Below are positions 16,427 to 25,173 of a stretch of 64,000 bases of DNA, piece after piece; positions within the stretch are counted from its first letter, which is position 1; each line of letters starts with the position of its first letter. The position numbers and the translations under genes are program-made. The notes beneath the pieces were generated by a model. That model worked only from the letters and a program-made list of their open reading frames with translations, did not search any database and was not told the origin of the DNA. This DNA comes from Hormoscilla sp. GUM202 (lineage in GTDB: Bacteria > Cyanobacteriota > Cyanobacteriia > Cyanobacteriales > Desertifilaceae). The stretch spans positions 1 through 64,000 of the forward strand of contig RFFC02000027.1 of assembly GCA_005518205.2 (NCBI GenBank). Direction: 5' to 3'.

Positions 16427-16840
16427 ATGAACTTGTTCAAATTCGTTAAGCAATTGCTCGTAGCCGGTCTACTGAGTCTTCTGATAACCAGTGTCATCCC
16501 TGTAGCCAAGGCTTATGCCTTTGATTGCGAACCAGTTGGCAATCTATGTTCTGTTGTTGTCTCTGAACCAGGACCGCAATCTGGTCAAAAATGGCGTAGC
16601 AGTGATAATTTCAGCACGTCTTTGTGCGAAGGGACAAGGATGCAATGGCACATCGAACAAACAGATGAAGCTGACCAGATTATATTCGACGTGGCACTGG
16701 ATAAATCAGGTTCTGACCCGACGATTTTCCAAGGTCTGGTTAATTGTTCTATTACAGAACTAATCAAAGATCCAAAAATGTACATCGGAAATCCACGGAA
16801 TGCGACTAAGAATTTTCAAGTAATCACCTATACTCAATAG
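16427..16840 (+). CDS. Secreted protein, short paralogue of the PI-PLC N-terminal domain
   Basis: 137 residues from ATG 16427. A signal peptide (KFVKQLLVAGLLSLLITSVI, cleavage likely after AYA) precedes a domain of about 105 residues. That domain closely matches the N-terminal part of the protein at 17182: both share SGQKWRSSDNFSTS, then QWHI, GSDPT and DPKMYIG. This copy ends at TYTQ, where the longer protein continues into its phospholipase-like domain. It has four cysteines and is probably an exported, disulfide-bonded domain. Family and function not recognised. It could be a truncated duplicate, but the frame is intact with its own signal peptide. Confidence 0.65.
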   Translation: MNLFKFVKQLLVAGLLSLLITSVIPVAKAYAFDCEPVGNLCSVVVSEPGPQSGQKWRSSDNFSTSLCEGTRMQWHIEQTDEADQIIFDVALDKSGSDPTIFQGLVNCSITELIKDPKMYIGNPRNATKNFQVITYTQ

Positions 16841-16924
16841 AAACTATCTGAGTAGCTAAGGTGTGAGTCAGCACTTGAGGTTAGTCAGGCTTTCCCGATT
16901 TCTTGAAATACAGCAATAGATGCA

Positions 16925-17112
16925 GGCTCTTCGGTAGTTAGTATGGTATTTTGGCAACCAATCAAGGGTGTAAGCCTTGCTGGGCAAGACTTTGATGCGA
17001 TCAACTAACAGTTGTTGATAACAATAGGGGTCCTCGATCCGCCAAAGTCTTACATAGTAAAGTTTTCAGCGATTTCCCACCCTCTAAATAGCAAACCAAG
17101 TACCGAAGAGCC
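16925..17112. mobile_element. MITE-like element with perfect 8-bp target duplication
   Basis: The ends GGCTCTTCGGTA (16925) and TACCGAAGAGCC (ending 17112) are perfect inverted repeats. They are flanked by an exact direct repeat TAGATGCA (16917-16924 and 17113-17120). The 188-bp interior has no frame. An 8-bp duplication and GGCTCTTC-type ends recall ISL3-family insertion sequences (inference). It sits between the two secreted paralogues. Confidence 0.8.
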
Positions 17113-17181
17113 TAGATGCAAGGAGTCCTAAGTTGAACTCCCTTGCATCTATTTGTGCAGTTAATATTGACAAATGAGGTG

Positions 17182-18546
17182 ATGAAGTTGTTAAAAGTCT
17201 TTAAGCAATTGCTAATAGCTGGGATGCTGAGCGTGATGATTGCTGGTGCCATTGCCATACCTAAAGCTTATGCTTCCAGTTGTGAGAATCAAGGAAAATT
17301 GTGTTCTTTTGTTCGGTCTGAACCACAACCGCAATCTGGTCAAAAATGGCGTAGTAGCGATAATTTTAGCACGTCCTATTGTGAAGGTGAATTGGTGCAG
17401 TGGCATATCCAAGCAGGAGATCGAGATGAACCTGAAAATATTTCCTTTGGCGTTGCACTAGATAAACCAGGTTCAGACCCTACAGTTTTTTACAGTCCCA
17501 GCGTGGGAGATTGTGCCGTTACAGATCTGGTTAAGGACCCAAAAATGTACATAGGAGACCCAAAAGGAGCAACTGAAGTGTTTGCCGTGTCTACTTATGT
17601 ATCTAAATGTGGGTATTTTGACCACGGAAGTCAAACCTGCGACTATAAAGATTCTCTTCCTATTGGCCAGGTGTTTCAACCCATGAGTCACAACACTTAT
17701 GAGCCACAATATGCAAGCAGTTTGGCTGAAGCTCTAGACCAGGTAAAAGCGATTGAGATTGATATCTTCGATTCGTTATTAGGAATAGGTTGTACTGGGT
17801 CGCAGTGGTACGTATATCACAATCCGGGAGAAAGAAATAACTGTAGTGGGACGGGTCTATCAGATTGTCTGAAGGATGTCAGAGAGTGGCACGAACAAAA
17901 TACCGATCACGATCTTGTGACAATTCTAATTGATAAGAAAAACGATTGGTGTAATGGTGCCGGACGAGGTCCGCAGAATCTAGATGCTCTGATTAGAGAA
18001 AAACTCTCTCCAGATGGTGAGGACATTTTTTACGAACCAGGGGACTTAGTGGCAGGGGGTAGCTGTCAGACTGAACCAGTCTCTATGCGCGAAGCAGCAC
18101 AAAATAATTGTTGGGAAAATGTAGGCGACCGTAAAGGACAATTTATGTTGTTACTTGGGGGTAGTGGACCTGTTGCGTTACCAGGCACTCCTAATGCAAT
18201 GATTGCGAAATATGTTCAAGAGACAAGCGGCGATCGCGGACTGCTATTTGCTTGCCCTGACGTAAAGACCTTGGACCATATTACTGGACAACCAGAGGAA
18301 TTTGATGCCGAGACAGCACAGTCGGTAGTTTGCAATAACTTTATTTCTGAGAGGATGACTAGCACGTTGGGAGATGCTGTGAGAGACAACAACTATATCT
18401 CACATATCGGCGTGCTGACTACGGAAAATGATTGTCATTACACGACAGGGGTTAATAGTTACGGAATTAGCTACATTGGGATTGATGATTTCCATCAGGA
18501 AGGCTGGAATGATGGTAGAATGAGAGGTGGCTATAATTGCGATTGA
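17182..18546 (+). CDS. Secreted PI-PLC-like phosphodiesterase with extra N-terminal domain
   Basis: 454 residues from ATG 17182 with GAGGTG just upstream. A signal peptide ends near KAYASS. Residues about 30-140 match the short secreted protein at 16427. From about 165 the sequence resembles the Ca2+-dependent phosphoinositide phospholipase C type: QPMSHNTYEPQYASSLAEAL with the first catalytic-type histidine, AIEIDIFD, then YVYHNPG with the second histidine, and DLVTILIDKKNDW. Many cysteines suit an exported enzyme. The substrate (a phosphoinositide or other phosphodiester) is not determined. A strong hairpin terminator follows at 18597. Confidence 0.75.
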   Translation: MKLLKVFKQLLIAGMLSVMIAGAIAIPKAYASSCENQGKLCSFVRSEPQPQSGQKWRSSDNFSTSYCEGELVQWHIQAGDRDEPENISFGVALDKPGSDPTVFYSPSVGDCAVTDLVKDPKMYIGDPKGATEVFAVSTYVSKCGYFDHGSQTCDYKDSLPIGQVFQPMSHNTYEPQYASSLAEALDQVKAIEIDIFDSLLGIGCTGSQWYVYHNPGERNNCSGTGLSDCLKDVREWHEQNTDHDLVTILIDKKNDWCNGAGRGPQNLDALIREKLSPDGEDIFYEPGDLVAGGSCQTEPVSMREAAQNNCWENVGDRKGQFMLLLGGSGPVALPGTPNAMIAKYVQETSGDRGLLFACPDVKTLDHITGQPEEFDAETAQSVVCNNFISERMTSTLGDAVRDNNYISHIGVLTTENDCHYTTGVNSYGISYIGIDDFHQEGWNDGRMRGGYNCD

Positions 18547-18596
18547 TAGGTGATGCCTGGAAAGGTTTTTCAGTTAAGCTAAATTAGCTCGATGTT

Positions 18597-18628
18597 AGTC
18601 AGCCATCCTTTTATACGGATGGCTGACT
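18597..18628 (+). terminator. Rho-independent terminator after PI-PLC-like gene
   Basis: AGTCAGCCATCC (18597-18608) pairs with GGATGGCTGACT (18617-18628), a 12-bp perfect stem with a short loop, followed by TATTTCTTTC. Confidence 0.8.
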
Positions 18629-18857
18629 TATTTCTTTCAGTTTAGGATTAAAGCGAATTTCGTCCTTGACGTGGTGATGCTCTAACTGAGTAAATATCTC
18701 ACCTTCTGACTGGGAATTACGAGATAATTTCCCCATTCAGGAAGTCAAATGTATGAGTGCTTGCAGTCATCATTGTGCAGTTTCCTTTGCCGCTGCCGAC
18801 AAATATACTTATGTCTTCGGGGATTTACAAATATTGCCGGAAACTTCGGCAGCCGTG

Positions 18858-19106
18858 CTAGACGGTAGGCAAAGGTACGCTTTTGTAAGCAATGACAATG
18901 CCCATGCTGATCGTAGCTCCCTCACCCATTGTAAAGTAAGGACAATCTTTTTGCAATCCTTCTAAATCTTGTTCTAAATCTTGGGTTGGATACCAATATC
19001 CCCCTTGACTGCGGAACTCTGATGCGGGATCTTTACTGCCAGACCAAGCAGCACGAATACTCCGCAGAAATTCTGGCAAATCTCCTAGGATTCCAAGCGG
19101 GAGCAT
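18858..19106 (-). pseudogene. cmr2: Fragment of cmr2/cas10 (type III CRISPR effector)
   Basis: The 82-codon frame ends with YFTMGEGATISMGIVIAYKS then VPLPTV, which matches from memory the C-terminal palm region of Cmr2/Cas10 (usual form ATISMGIVIAHKSVPLPTV). The upstream part (LRSIRAAWSG, GGYWYPTQDLEQDLEGL) also fits. Homology stops abruptly at a TAG after PTV, and no GGDD motif, other cmr/csm gene or CRISPR array is nearby. It is a relic of a lost type III system. Confidence 0.6.
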
Positions 19107-19124
19107 CCCCTAGACTGTCGATCT

Positions 19125-19192
19125 CGAAACCGGGTTTCTTTTGGGGGAAATACTGATATTTCGTCACGAACCTCACGAGAAACCCGGTTTCG
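19125..19192. repeat. Inverted repeat with AAACCGGGTTTC arms
   Basis: CGAAACCGGGTTTCT (19125-19139) and AGAAACCCGGTTTCG (19178-19192) are perfect 15-bp complements around a 38-base loop. Each arm is itself palindromic. Related cores occur at 6525 and 58083. Confidence 0.65.
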
Positions 19193-19321
19193 CCAATACT
19201 TGACCGATGTTCTAGATGGAAAGCATCGGGCAGTACCGGTATTGGTCAACGTCCCATATCCCAGCCTATTCCTTCACTATACATTCCCTAGTCATGGATG
19301 TCAATGTGATAAAAGTTACTT

Positions 19322-19627
19322 TTATTCCTCATTGACATAACTAACACCCGGCCTAGTCTCTTTCTGCTCGGCTGTTGCAAAAGGAACAGCTTGCAACTCG
19401 TCAATACACTGATCTATAATTGGCTGGATGCGTTCGCAAGTTAGGCGACGAGCCTCATGGGCAGACAGGTTTTGGCTTTTAGATTCATGCCAGCATCTAT
19501 CAATCTCTCTGGCAAGGACCAGCAAGACTTGGGCCAGGGCTACAGGCACCCTCATCGTCTTAGTTTCTCCCAAGTTCCATGTTGGTTTGAACAGCGGTGC
19601 ATTTTTGCGGAAACCTCCTCTTGCCAT
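19322..19627 (-). CDS. Small basic hypothetical protein (101 aa)
   Basis: The start is ATG 19627 (MARGGFRKNAPLFKPTWNLG), with AGGAG ten bases upstream; the frame is open to 19720 but the extension is not convincing. The opening MxRGGFR...TKTMRVPVALAQVLLVLARE resembles small cyanobacterial proteins that begin MPRGGFR...TKLIRVP and may be ribbon-helix-helix-like DNA-binding proteins (inference). The C-terminal half is helical. The group II intron nest lies immediately upstream. Confidence 0.55.
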   Translation of the reverse strand: MARGGFRKNAPLFKPTWNLGETKTMRVPVALAQVLLVLAREIDRCWHESKSQNLSAHEARRLTCERIQPIIDQCIDELQAVPFATAEQKETRPGVSYVNEE

Positions 19628-19760
19628 AGTGGTTGACTCCTCATGAAAACGGTGGTAATATATGCTTGGCTGCTTAAACGATAAACTTACTGGTGGCGAG
19701 TCATCCAGCGTTGCTCGCAACTCCCGACGTCCGACAGCTGGATAGTTTTCCCAAGCTAGG

Positions 19761-21558
19761 GCTGGGGTCGAGCCGGGAATCGCTTCCCGACCCTCCCTTT
19801 CGGAACCGGACTTGCGACTTTCACCGCATCCGGCTACTGGGTACTAGGCCCTTATCATAGGTAGACTTTATAGGGATTGCTCCCGTTAGCCCTTGCCGCC
19901 TGTCTTTTCTTCCCTTTCCTGGTTTGGTGAGTGGTTCTTCTGATAACCGTTAGGATCACCATTCTCAAGTCAGTTTTACCAGTTATCCATACCTTATCCT
20001 CCACTTGCGTTTCGGATTAGTTCCGTGGCGTTTTAGGATTACTCATTCCAGCAGTTTCCTAGTATCACCGACCCACGTCAGCGCTGGCTACCCAGCATCA
20101 TCTACATTACTGTAGACGTTATCCCAGGAATTACCCCGGGCATTCGCTTCTTGGGCCATCCCTCCCCCCGTGGCTTACGCTTAACATCTAACTGGTCTGC
20201 CCGGTTGAGCAGACAGCGCACGGGAGGTTACTTCGTTCCCTAACAACATTTCACGATACCTTGAGGTCCACACTCTACCCCGGGAGCTGTTTGAGTACTA
20301 TACTAGCCATCTAGAAAGACGTGCGATTCGTTCAGGTATAAGCTGAAAAACCAGTGAAAGCCTGGCTGGTCCCATTAGCCAGTAACTTTGGTACCATGGG
20401 GGTCCAAATCCCCCCCTCCAAGTACGGGAGAGACACCGGTCCTTAATGCTGCGGAGTGACATCACTGCGGTGTGAAGCAAGGACTCAAATGTAGGAGAAC
20501 TGGCAGCTATCGCCGGTAAATCCGCTAAGGAAAGATGCTCATGGCTAGAAAAGCGAACCTATTTAAGCCTCGTTAAGATGAACCAGCGCAATAAGGCTGT
20601 ATCGCTGGCCCAAAAGGGAAATGGTAGTTAGTGTTAGTCTTGTCTTCTGGCTAACAACGTGCTCAAAGAACTCCCGGGGTATTGTAGGGGCCTAAAAGCA
20701 TCAATAATGGTATCAAGGAACGAAATAACCTCCTGTGTGCTGTCTCCGGGTGGGTAGGAAGGGAGGGAGACAAGTTAGATGATAAGCGAAAGCCACAGGG
20801 GGGGGGATGTCCTAAAAAGCCAATGCCCGAGGTAACGCTCGAGGATATGCTGACATAGGACGGATATGGTAAGAAGTCTTGGGAGAAAGTAACCCTAAAC
20901 ATGATACAGAGCCGGAGGAGAAATCCGAAAGGTAAATATAATGGACTAAAGCCCTGACCAGGTAAAAACTAGCGCATTCCTATTTTATAGGGATTCATGT
21001 TAATAAAGAGTGGCACTCATGGGTTTGGCAGTTCTCCCGTCACGAACCGCCCGGGTTAGGCATAAATTTAGTCAATTACGACCACCAGAAGGGGAGAAAT
21101 TTCATGGGACAAGGCCAGAAAGGAGTAATCCAATCAACGGCTACCAGTGACATCGGCTTACCAACCAGTAGCCGACTGCGGTGAAAGTCGCAAGTCCGGT
21201 TCCGAATGGGAGGGTTGAGAGGAGACTCTCAGCTCGACCCCGACCTAATACTAGCTACCATTTCCTTTTTAGGCCAGCGTATATAGCCTTATTCCGCTGG
21301 TTTTACTTAACGAGGCTTGCATATGTTTGCCTGCTCTAACCTTGGGTATCTTTCCTAGCGGCGTCACCGGCGATAGCTGCCAGCTATCCTACATTTAAGT
21401 CCTCGCTTAGCACCACAATGATGTCACTTCGCAGCACCGAGGACCGGTGTCACCCCCGTACCTAGAGGGAGGGGAATTTAACCCCCATGCTGTCAGAGTT
21501 CCCAATTTCTTGGGCTAGCGTTCCGTATTTGATTACGTTAGGCTAGAACGAATCGCAC
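19761..21558 (-). mobile_element. ORF-less group II intron, interrupted by a second intron
   Basis: Minus-strand intron. The 5' end GTGCGATTCG lies at 21558 going down. Its 5' half occupies 21558-21245 and its 3' half 20320-19761. Domain V is recognisable at about 19836-19803 on the minus strand (AGCCGGATGCGGTGAAAG then TCGCAAGTCCGGTT), followed by a domain VI hairpin ending CTCGACCCC. Removing the plus-strand insertion at 20321-21244 rejoins a continuous intron of about 870 bases, collinear with the inserted copy. No reverse transcriptase frame is present. The 3' boundary is accurate to a few bases. Confidence 0.8.
20321..21244 (+). mobile_element. ORF-less group II intron inserted antisense in another
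   Basis: Starts GTGCGATTCG (20321) and ends CTCGACCCCGAC (21244, an AY end). It aligns along its length with the minus-strand intron that flanks it, including the TACGGGAG-AGACACCGGTCC segment near 20420-20445 and a domain V (21170-21203) reading AGCCGACTGCGGTGAAAG then TCGCAAGTCCGG. That domain V differs at two positions from the other copy (GAC for GGA), which weakens a basal pair, so splicing may be impaired. It has no ORF and would need a maturase in trans. Confidence 0.8.
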
Positions 21559-21923
21559 TCCAAAACAGAAATTAGGGTCTAATACCTAAAGGTAGAAGTT
21601 GAGGGAGCATGTCTTGTTTGAGAGATGGCTAATTGAGAATAGCATTCCCAGGCGGTCCCCAGGGAACGAGGAGAATTGTTGATGATTTATTCATGTCCAT
21701 AACGCGACAGCATCAGCGTGTCGCGTCGTCCAGCGTCAGCGTGCAGCGCTGCACGCGCAGGAAAATGGCTTACCCATGCCGTGCGGCACTTCGGATCCGC
21801 GCAATTGGCAATTGTCCATTCCCATGCTTTCTGGGAACTGGTGGTATGGGATAATTGGGTTGACTCGACTGACCGCTACCGCACAGCTAAACTGGTGATG
21901 GCAAAAATGAGTTGAGAGAAGCT
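21559..21923. other. Gene-free region upstream of pgi
   Basis: Only short unsupported frames. It contains a CATTCCCAGG...CCCAGGGAACGAG repeat (about 21641-21671) and a GC-rich CAGCGTG/CACGCGC palindromic patch at 21710-21760. The pgi promoter is not obvious. Confidence 0.45.
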
Positions 21924-23519
21924 ATGGACACGGCTACGCCTGCGACACTCTGGCAACGCTATCAAGATTGGCTTTATTATCACGAGGGGTTGGGATTTTA
22001 CCTCGATGTTAGCCGCATGGGGTTTGATGATGCTTTCGTTGAGGCCATGAGGCCCAAGTTGGACAAGGCTTTTGCGGATATGGCGGCCTTGGAAAAGGGG
22101 GCGATCGCCAACCCGGACGAAAACCGGATGGTGGGTCATTACTGGCTGCGAAACCCGGATTTGGCCCCCACAGCTCTCCTGAAACAAGAAATTGTCGAAA
22201 CTCTCGAACAGATAGAATCTTTTGTCCACAAGGTTCTATCTGGTGAGATCCATCCGCCCCACGCCCCCAAATTCACAGATATACTCTCCATCGGGATTGG
22301 CGGATCTGCCCTGGGCCCTCAGTTTGTCGCCCAGGCCCTGGCCCCGATCGACCCGCCTCTGGCAATTCACTTTATAGACAATACCGATCCATCTGGCATT
22401 GATGACATTTTGATCGAGTTGGAACACCGACTTAATACTACCCTGGTATTAGTCATCTCCAAATCAGGGGGAACGCCGGATACCCGCAACGGCATGATTG
22501 AGCTGCAAAAGGCCTATGAATCCCAACAGATTCCCCATGCATCCCACTTCGTCGCCATCACTGGCCATGATAGCAAACTGGAAAAACTGGCAAAATCTGA
22601 AGGCTGGGTGGCCACCTTCCCCATGCATGACTGGGTAGGCGGACGGACTTCGGAGATGTCAGCGGTGGGGTTGTTGCCAGCTGCTTTGCAAGGCATCGAT
22701 ATCCAGCATCTGCTGGCCGGGGCTAAGGAGATGGACTCTGCTACCCGCATCCAGCAGCTGAAAAATAATCCCGCCGCCCTATTGGCCTTATCTTGGTACT
22801 TCGCTGGTAACGGCAAGGGGGAAAAAGATATGGTGGTCTTGCCCTATAAGGACAGTCTGCTACTGTTTAGTCGCTACCTGCAACAGTTGGTCATGGAATC
22901 TCTGGGTAAGGAGAAGGATCTCGACGGTAATATTGTCCATCAGGGGATTGCTGTCTATGGTAACAAAGGTTCTACTGACCAACATGCCTTCGTGCAGCAG
23001 CTGCGGGAAGGGGTACCCAATTTCTTTATCACCTTCATCGAAGTGTTAGAGGACCGCAAAGGAACTTCTCCAGAAGTGGAAGCGGGCGTTACGGCGGGAG
23101 ACTATCTGTCTGGTTTCTTGCAGGGTACTCGCAAGGCTTTGTATGAAAATCAGCGTGATTCGATCGCTGTCACTATACCAGAAGTTAATCCTCGCACGGT
23201 GGGGGCTTTGATCGCCCTGTACGATCGGGCAGTAGGTTTGTACGGTTTCCTGGTAAATATCAACGCCTATCACCAACCCGGAGTGGAAGCTGGTAAGAAG
23301 GCGGCCGCGGCTATTCTGGACTTGCAGCGTCGGGTGATGCAAGCTTTACAGGAGCAAAAGCAGTCCATGTCTCTGGTAGAGTTGGCAGATGCTGCTGGGG
23401 CCTCTGAAGAAATAGAGTCGATTTATAAGATTGTCCGACATCTGGCAGCTAATCATCGGGGTGTAGTTTTAGAGGGCAATTTGGCTCAACCGGGTAGCTT
23501 AAGGGTGTCTGCTAATTAA
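21924..23519 (+). CDS. pgi: Glucose-6-phosphate isomerase
   Basis: Interconverts glucose-6-phosphate and fructose-6-phosphate in glycolysis and the sugar-phosphate cycles, in the cytosol. 531 residues from ATG 21924 (AGAGAAG upstream); four extra codons from a TTG at 21912 are unlikely. Motifs: SIGIGGSALGPQF, HFIDNTDPSG, the phosphosugar-binding VISKSGGTPDTRNGM, catalytic glutamate in QLVMESLGKEKDLDG, and catalytic histidine in NKGSTDQHAF. Complete for the family. A GTTCCCA/TGGGAAC repeat follows. Confidence 0.96.
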   Translation: MDTATPATLWQRYQDWLYYHEGLGFYLDVSRMGFDDAFVEAMRPKLDKAFADMAALEKGAIANPDENRMVGHYWLRNPDLAPTALLKQEIVETLEQIESFVHKVLSGEIHPPHAPKFTDILSIGIGGSALGPQFVAQALAPIDPPLAIHFIDNTDPSGIDDILIELEHRLNTTLVLVISKSGGTPDTRNGMIELQKAYESQQIPHASHFVAITGHDSKLEKLAKSEGWVATFPMHDWVGGRTSEMSAVGLLPAALQGIDIQHLLAGAKEMDSATRIQQLKNNPAALLALSWYFAGNGKGEKDMVVLPYKDSLLLFSRYLQQLVMESLGKEKDLDGNIVHQGIAVYGNKGSTDQHAFVQQLREGVPNFFITFIEVLEDRKGTSPEVEAGVTAGDYLSGFLQGTRKALYENQRDSIAVTIPEVNPRTVGALIALYDRAVGLYGFLVNINAYHQPGVEAGKKAAAAILDLQRRVMQALQEQKQSMSLVELADAAGASEEIESIYKIVRHLAANHRGVVLEGNLAQPGSLRVSAN

Positions 23520-23847
23520 CAGATAACCTCCACCCCGCATCCGCACCCCGCACCGGAACCCGTTCCCAGGCTTCGCCGTGGGAACGAGGGGTGGGGCTAG
23601 GTAGGAGAAAGCCCGCCTTGTATGTTGGAATAGAGAAGGGACATCAGGGTCACACCAAGGCAGCAGATTTCTGGCTCTTCAGTACGAGGTAAAACTCGTC
23701 TCTGTAAGACCGGCAATGGGAAGCAACGCCGGGGCATTATATGCCAGCCATGGGAGCTCGATGTCTCCACGCCTTGCGCTAATCGCACTACTCCCTGCGC
23801 GCGCGGTTGAGCACTGCGCATCGGATAAGCTGACTGCATTTTTCAAA
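23520..23847. other. Intergenic repeats between convergent pgi and NRPS operon
   Basis: CGTTCCCA (23561-23568) pairs with TGGGAACG (23579-23586), one of the CGTTCCCAGG repeat class also seen at 3277 and 21641. A small ACGAGGTAAAACTCGT palindrome lies near 23682-23699. No gene supported; probably holds terminators for both converging transcripts. Confidence 0.5.
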
Positions 23848-25167
23848 TCACCGTAATTCATCTCTTGCAGGAGGCAGTTCATCTTCCACTAGCCGCAGGC
23901 GGGGATACCGGTAGGCGACAACAGTAGTTAGCACGCTCGACGCTCCCATAATCATAAAAATTAAGCCAATTCCCCGACCAGGCCCAACCCCAATAATTTG
24001 TCCCACACTCTTTGCTAATAAACCGTCGGTGGCCATTAAGGGTTCAAAGACTCGGTCCGCTAAAGGTCCAGCAATCAGATATCCTAGTGGCAAGGATGAA
24101 CTAGCAATCATCTGTCTGGTTGCAAAGACTCTTCCTTGAACCCTAGGGGCAACTTTTCTTTGCCAGATAACCTGACTACAACCACGGCTAATCGGTACGC
24201 CAAATAAGAAGAGGACGGCAGAAAGGGCGAGGAGTTTTACTTCTGTGTGTAATCCAGCGACCAAGATACATATTCCTTCCAAAAAACCAAAGCACAATAT
24301 ACCGTCAATCAATCTTTTTGGTCCTCCCCAAGTACTCATTACTAGGCTTCCGATTCCCATCCCTATACCTGCAAAAGACATGATGCCTCCTAGAGTCTTA
24401 ACATCAGCAATAATCAATGCTAGAGGGGGAATTAGTACCTGAACCACTGCCATCATAAAATTCCTAGTAGCAAATAATATGAGCAGGGCTAATAGTCCAG
24501 GTCGAGCGGTGATATACCTCCAACCATCAGCAGACTCTTGCAGCAGTGAACTTTTACCAGTTTTTTCAGTTACAATGGGTTGGGCATCAGGGAAACGTAC
24601 CGTTAAAAGGGTGACAAGGGCGAAAAAGAAAGTAGCAAAGTCCAGCAGGATAACTCCCTGAAGCTGGATGGTTACTAGCAGAATGCTTCCCAACATAGGT
24701 GAGATGAGTTGGCCCACTGCTTCCCCTATTTGGGTCATGCCACTTGCACGACCTAAGTGTTTAGGGGGAACTAGCAGGGTGATAGCTGCACTATAGGCTG
24801 GCTGTTGAAAAGCGCTAAAGGTGGAACTAAGGCCCACCGCTAGGTAGATATGCCAGATTTCTAGATGATTGGTGGCCAGTCCAAGGGCGATCGCTGCTGT
24901 ACTTAGACCTGCGCCTGAGTCGCTGAGAATCATTGCCCAGCGACGATTCCACCTATCTACTAAAGCTCCAGCTATGGGGGAAATTAAAATACCTGGTAAG
25001 AGAGTGAATAGGGAGATGAGGGCTGACTGGGTAACTGACCCGGTGCGTTGGTACACCCATACTCCTAGGGTAAAGCCAGTAAGATGGGACCCTATGAGGG
25101 AGACTAGCTGTCCAAACCAGATCGGGAGGAAGATTCTCATTCCATGAGCTTTCCGATATTGGGTCAT
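23848..25167 (-). CDS. MFS exporter of the NRPS cluster
   Basis: 439 residues with about twelve hydrophobic segments, of the MFS_3/EntS-like exporter type. Visible are an early LPIWFGQLVSLIGSHLTGF helix and the loop motif AGALVDRWNRRWAMILSD after the second helix (the MFS GxLaDrxgrr motif). It starts six bases after the stop of the TE-containing synthetase, with an AGGATAAG ribosome site inside that gene's end, so it is the last gene of the operon. Likely exports the lipopeptide made by the synthetases; the substrate is inferred from position only. Confidence 0.88.
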   Translation of the reverse strand: MTQYRKAHGMRIFLPIWFGQLVSLIGSHLTGFTLGVWVYQRTGSVTQSALISLFTLLPGILISPIAGALVDRWNRRWAMILSDSGAGLSTAAIALGLATNHLEIWHIYLAVGLSSTFSAFQQPAYSAAITLLVPPKHLGRASGMTQIGEAVGQLISPMLGSILLVTIQLQGVILLDFATFFFALVTLLTVRFPDAQPIVTEKTGKSSLLQESADGWRYITARPGLLALLILFATRNFMMAVVQVLIPPLALIIADVKTLGGIMSFAGIGMGIGSLVMSTWGGPKRLIDGILCFGFLEGICILVAGLHTEVKLLALSAVLFLFGVPISRGCSQVIWQRKVAPRVQGRVFATRQMIASSSLPLGYLIAGPLADRVFEPLMATDGLLAKSVGQIIGVGPGRGIGLIFMIMGASSVLTTVVAYRYPRLRLVEDELPPARDELR

Positions 25168-25173
25168 CTTATC

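Noticed and set aside
20321..21558. Twintron (group II intron spliced from within another)
   Set aside because: The inner intron is antisense to the outer one, so nested splicing of one transcript is not possible.
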